A stretch of DNA of 64,000 nucleotides from Harmonia axyridis (taxonomy: Eukaryota > Arthropoda > Insecta > Coleoptera > Coccinellidae). Made by a program: the position numbers and the translations under genes. The first letter of the stretch is position 1, and every line of letters starts with the position of its first letter. The notes beneath the pieces are model-generated. The model was not told where the DNA came from. It ran no database searches and saw only the letters and a program-made list of their open reading frames with translations. Where the stretch lies: positions 51,088,798 through 51,152,797 of the forward strand of contig NC_059501.1 of assembly GCF_914767665.1 (NCBI RefSeq), in the 5' to 3' direction. Shown here piece after piece: positions 45,801 to 51,800 of this stretch.

Positions 45801-48800
45801 ATATTGTCCCGTGTGTACGCCGGTCAGTTTCCTCAGTTCCTGTTTACTAAGCGAGAGAACTTTTTTAGTCCAGCTCATCGAGTAGGAGAGAAGTGACTTG
45901 GCCTGTCTTTGACCATGGATCGTCCGCCAGAACGCAACCTTACTCTTTTGTTCCCATTCCTTAACTGTCATCGTTTAATGACTGTCTGGAAAGACACAAA
46001 ATGGCTCTGGCTCCTCGAAGAGGGTTGACCTCCTTTCCGTGGCCAGTCGGTCTGCCGTTTTATTGCCGGGTATCGTAGAGTGGCCAGACACCCAAATAAG
46101 GTTGACCTGATTTCTTTCTCTAAGCACGTTGAAGGACCTTTTAAATTCCCATACTAACTTTGACTTAACTAGCGGGGAGTCAAGCGCTAGCAGGGCTGCT
46201 CTGCTTCGGATAATATACACCTTTTTGTTCTTCGATAGTTGCGTTCTATACAAAGTGCAACACAATATCTTATGGTAAGGGTTTCTGCCTGACACACCGA
46301 GGGCAGAAACCCATTGGTATGGCTAATTGGCTTAAAAGATCGTGCATAGCGGCTTCTACTCGTCCATTTTCAGGTTTTGAGCCAACGGTAGTGAATACCG
46401 CAAGGCCCGTTGCTCACGACTAGGAAATGTCGTATTGAAATTTATCTGAAACTAAAGTTTTAGTGGTGGGTTATCTGTGACCATATTCAGGAGCTCCTTG
46501 CACTCATTAAGAATGCGAAGGTATCCAGGGACCCCATTCCCGACAAGTGATCTTCCAAAACGTATACGTACTTTTCGAATGCCACACGTTTGGTATTCTT
46601 GACTTGTGAACTTGATAACGTACACGTTCTCGGTGCGAACTGCGAATGCTTACAGCGAGCGCTTTTTGGTATTCGTTTTGATTCTTGGACAATCTGAATG
46701 ACATAGAGATATATTCATAAGTCATATTTATTCTTCGATATGATGGAAGACGAAATAGAACAATTATTATTGATTGATCTTTTGGATAATGTTGAACAAA
46801 TAGATCGGCGGATATAGACAGCGCGGAGACCCATTCAATGATTCGACTGGAAAACAATTTGTTCCAATATTTAGCCTGTCTAAAAACTCAGTTAAATACC
46901 TTTTCCTACAACTGCTATGAAAAGTACAGTATTCTTCATAGTTTACTCAATTTCAAAACTATGTATTTCTCATACTGTGGGAAATATTATTTCTCACGGC
47001 ACTTTGCCCACACCTCGCTTGGTAGACCAATGAAATTGGGCTTTTGAGTGGTTTCTATGGAAACGCAATAAATTAGCGCATACTCTCAACGCAGACCATT
47101 TTGATTTGAACCAAGTCTTTTACTTGAATTATTGAAATTTGTGCAGTTGCAGGAATAGTATAGTGTGCAACATGTGGAGAATGTCCTTTTCTCGCCTTTC
47201 AGGCTCTTGCCACAAACTTCCACACTCGCGAGAAAAGTTGGACTTTCCCCACTTGTTGCACAATATACAATATTAATACCATTAATAACAATTACATCAA
47301 AGCTGCAAAAAGGAGTCAAGATTTGGTATTTAAACAAAGGTAAGTATCTATTCATTATGTTTTCCAAAATAATACCAATCATTTGATGCATATAATGGAT
47401 GGTATCTTTACGATTTTTTTGCGAGTGGAAGCTACTAAATGGACATAGGATCCAAATTTTTGTGTATCACAGTCCTCTGTTTCAAGATGTGTGCATTAAA
47501 TCGTAGAACTACTGAACTGAGATGTAATTTTCAACATTTTCAATTTCCTGTCAATATTGACCAATTGAATCAGACAAGAGCAAGATAAATTATATTAAAA
47601 TGAATTTATTTAAGTGATTAATTTCTTGTACTTGCACTTGTGCATTGCAGATTTCACAGAAGGTACAATTTTCCAGGGGTAATTGGTAGCATTGACAGCA
47701 CCCATATAGCTATTTTTCCTCCTAAAGTTCACGATGAAAAACACCCGGAAAATATTTCTGTAAATAGGAAAATCTACCACCCCATCAATGTACAACTAAT
47801 TTGTGATTACAATTAAAAAATATTGAATGTGAATGCTTTGTTTCCTGGTAGTACAAATGACTCTTTCATATGGAATAATTCAAAAGTTCAAACAATGCTG
47901 AGGACATTACATGAAGCAGGAAATACAAACTATTATTATTTATTAGGTAGGCAATACATCATACTCTATTTTAAAATTCAATTATGACCAATCATGCTCC
48001 AAATTCTGGTATTTATTACCTATGTACTCAAAGATATTGGTTATGTTTATTTTTTTTTCCTCACATTGATTTAATTCTATTCTATTTCAGGAGATTCTGG
48101 ATATCCTCAGAGAACATAGATGATGATACCTCTGGAAAATGAACCACTGGAAGGAACTCCTGAATATTTTTACAATAAGAAACATAGAGAAACCAGAAGC
48201 CTGATTGAAAGATGCAATGGGGTTCTGAAGATGAAATTCCGCTGTCTACTCAAACATAGGGTACTTCATTATACTCCGGAGGCGTATAATTGTCAATGCT
48301 TGTGTAGTGCTCCATAATCATTGTATTGAACACAATGTACCTGAACCAGAAAACGATGACACATCACAAGCTGATATGGAAATATATGACCTCATCGAAA
48401 GTAGGGATCGAGAAGAATAAAATACACAAAGGATAAATCCAGAATTGGCAGCAGGTCGGAGATTGATTATATAATTCGCAATCTTCAAAGCGAGTAATTT
48501 GTAAATTTCTTAAGCAATTTATCAATCTATGATTTAATGATTTATGGATTTTTTGGTGTAAAATGTTACTCATGAATCTTCTGAATAAATTATTACGATT
48601 TCGTTTGTCCCAATTAACATTTTTTTTCATTTAATTTTCATCAGCAATCAGAACATACATTCTATGAGCTAATTTATTAACATTAAAAAATAGCGTGGCA
48701 AGTCCACTCCATTAAGAGGATCTTCTAGTTCTTCATTAAGTCAGCTGGCCATACTCTTCTCAATCTTCTTGGCTGGTTGTCTGATAGAAGTGATTGCAGA

Positions 48801-51800
48801 AGCATGTTTGAGTGCCCTTCCAACCTTGTGTGATGTTTTGTGCTTTTGTTTTTTATGACTTCATGGACGTATGGACGTTTGATTTGTTACGTACCAAGGT
48901 GCATTGGCCATCATTTGGAGAGCTTTTGATTGAGATCTTTGTATAATAGCTACGTTCGATTTGCTAGCACATCCCCAAATTTCTATTCCATAGGACCATA
49001 TTGGTATGATAATAGTTTTGTACAGCAAAATCTAATTTTTCAATGAAAGTTTTGATCTTCTTCCCAACAGCCAATGTATTTCTCTAATTTTGAGATTGAT
49101 TTGTTTTATTTTCTTCTTGATATGCTCTCTCCAAGTCAGACGGGTGTCTGAATGAAACCCTAGGTATTTGACTGATTTTTCCTTAGGTATTATTTTATAA
49201 TTGATGTGGATTGATGGGCAGGATTCCCTTCTCAAAGTGAAATCAACTTGTTTAGATTTCTCTTCGTTTATCTTAATTTTCCACTTCCTTGTCCATGTCA
49301 CTAATGAATTCAATTGGTTTTGGACCAGCTTAGTTGGAGTTGATTAACATGATTATATTTTTATGAAAAATTTATTCGAAATGCAGAATATGAAACATAT
49401 CTGCTGATAAAAACAATATTAAACAAAGAAAAGGAAATAAATCACAACACCAACATTAATAACATTATACCTAGTTGTGAAATTAATATAGAAATCTTCA
49501 AAAAAAAAACAAAAGAAATATAAATTTATAAATCATTATAATATGCCTTCAGCTATTGCTGCCAACGCATTAGCAATTCTTTTTTTTGCTGAAGCAGCTC
49601 TTTCCGCCGCTTCTGCTTTTTTTCCTGGACACTAGCAATTCTTTTTAATAATTTTATTTTTTCATCATAATACTTTTTTTATGCTATTTTAGCATCCATT
49701 CCGTCTTTAAAACAAGAAACGGCATATAGAGTCCGTTTTATTGTTTTTTCCTTTGAAACTTGCTCTGAATTTCTGTCGTGATATCGTGGTGGATCTTTCG
49801 AAACTTCATTTTCGATTTCTTGTTCCCCCTGTGAATTATCAAAATCGAAGTTCACTTCAGATTCACAAGTCTCTTTATGTCCCTCAATGGAAATCATTTT
49901 AACAATATTTACTACATCCTCTTCTATTTTTGATAATTCACTTTCCAAAGGAGGCCCTCCGTAAGTATCTTATCAATTTCTTCCCTTTTTTTTTTGTGCA
50001 TCTTTGTATCAGAATTGATTCACCCGTTTGAAGATCTGAGTTTTTTTTTTGTGAATTCAATCAAACAATTTCTTTGACTGTGGGTCATTTGATTTCGTCT
50101 TCCAATTTGCTGCGACATGTTTTGAAAGTTCAGTGAAGATTTCTCATCGCAATATCGTTTAAATTGAATTGACAGTACATAAATTGAAGACATTTCATCT
50201 CATCTGTGAACTTTTACAATAGTGCCGGCTTTCATTATTATTCTTTCATTATAGTTATGACCTGTGTCCACAATTCTCGAAATGAACCAATAAACTCTCT
50301 CTCTCTCTTTTTCAAATATTGGAATTAATTCTAGTAAATGTTTCGTGTTTTGTTTCACGACTTTGCATGATCGTACATATACATGATATTACATCAATGT
50401 ATAGGATATGTCAATACTAAATGCAATGTGATACAAAATTAACTGATTTCAGTTGAAAAATATTAACAACAATTAAGAAACATTATTTGAGTAACTTCGT
50501 TTTTTCTTAAATTTCGATGTATTCAAGGATCCGGTTGGGGAGATGGTTGAACAGCTTTATCCTCACATATGTTGTAGATTCAAATCTAGATGTCTTATGG
50601 ATCGGAATGCAGATTGTGAAATTATGCCGTGTGTTGTAGTCATGAAAACCAGAAGTTGTATCCAGCTCTGGCAACTTACTGTGAACAAACAGCAGACAGT
50701 TCAGAATATGAATACAAGGCAATAGAAGGATTCTATGCCGTAAGAATCACGGCCTGCATAATTCTCATGGTATTAGGTTAAATATTAGTCGAATACACCT
50801 TTTTTGCGTCATAAAATTTTGGTATTCGCTCCTGAATTACCCTATAGAACAACATTATACTTCAAGGGGACAAAACTAGGGCGTAAATAGCGGCAAGCAA
50901 ACCCTCCAGAGGTAGCGAGTTGTTGAAGTGACTTAAACAAAAAAAGACCAATTCAATTTTTTGCTGAGATGATCAATATGGCAGTGCCATCTTAAACTGC
51001 TGGCAACGTGCAAATCCAGAAATTTAATGCTATCAACTGACTCAAGTTGGCTGTCTTTGTATTTGATAACAAAAGGCTCATCAGGTATAGGTAGATTCCC
51101 TTAATTGGAAATTAATTTAATCAACTGCACGCATTCCTTAACTGAACATCTTGTCCTCAATGGAAGAGAACTGTAAACAGTCAAATGCTCGTGAAAGATA
51201 AAAACTAAACCAACAACATAGAGACCACCATCCAAGAAGTGACAGACGGCAGTTTGCGTAGATTTACCCCTACGGAAGCCATGCTGGGAGCTTCATATTA
51301 TGAAGAACCTTTCTAGATAATTCACCATTCTGCCGTAGACTATTATTCCAAGACTTTAGAGATGATGCTAAGCTAAGAAATAGCGCGATAATTTGACATG
51401 CATGTGGACCTCGATGTGGACTCGTTATTCTTGAATACCGAAATTACTTTGGGTAGGTATTTTCAATGCGGAGGGAAATTTTCATGATGTCATAAATGAA
51501 TTGATCAAATAGGGTAGATGTGCTGAACTGAAATCAATGGTGCAATTTCTTTCATAGTTTTCACACAGAGGAAGCCAGGACCCGGACTAGTGTTGTTCTT
51601 TAAACCATTTATGACTTTAAGAACCTCTCTGTATAAGACAGGATAGAAAAAATGTATTCTCAGATAATCGATGATTCATACAGGAATTAGATGTGATATA
51701 TCATCAAAGTTGTTTTAAACTTAGAGCACATACAGATGTGAAATATTCTCCAAATGCCTCCGCAACTTCCTTAGGATCAGAGAGAATGCGGCCATATTTA

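Noticed and set aside
46507..46857. Minus-strand open frame of 116 codons
   Set aside because: No recognisable domain; possibly overlaps the plus-strand start of the Harbinger remnant.
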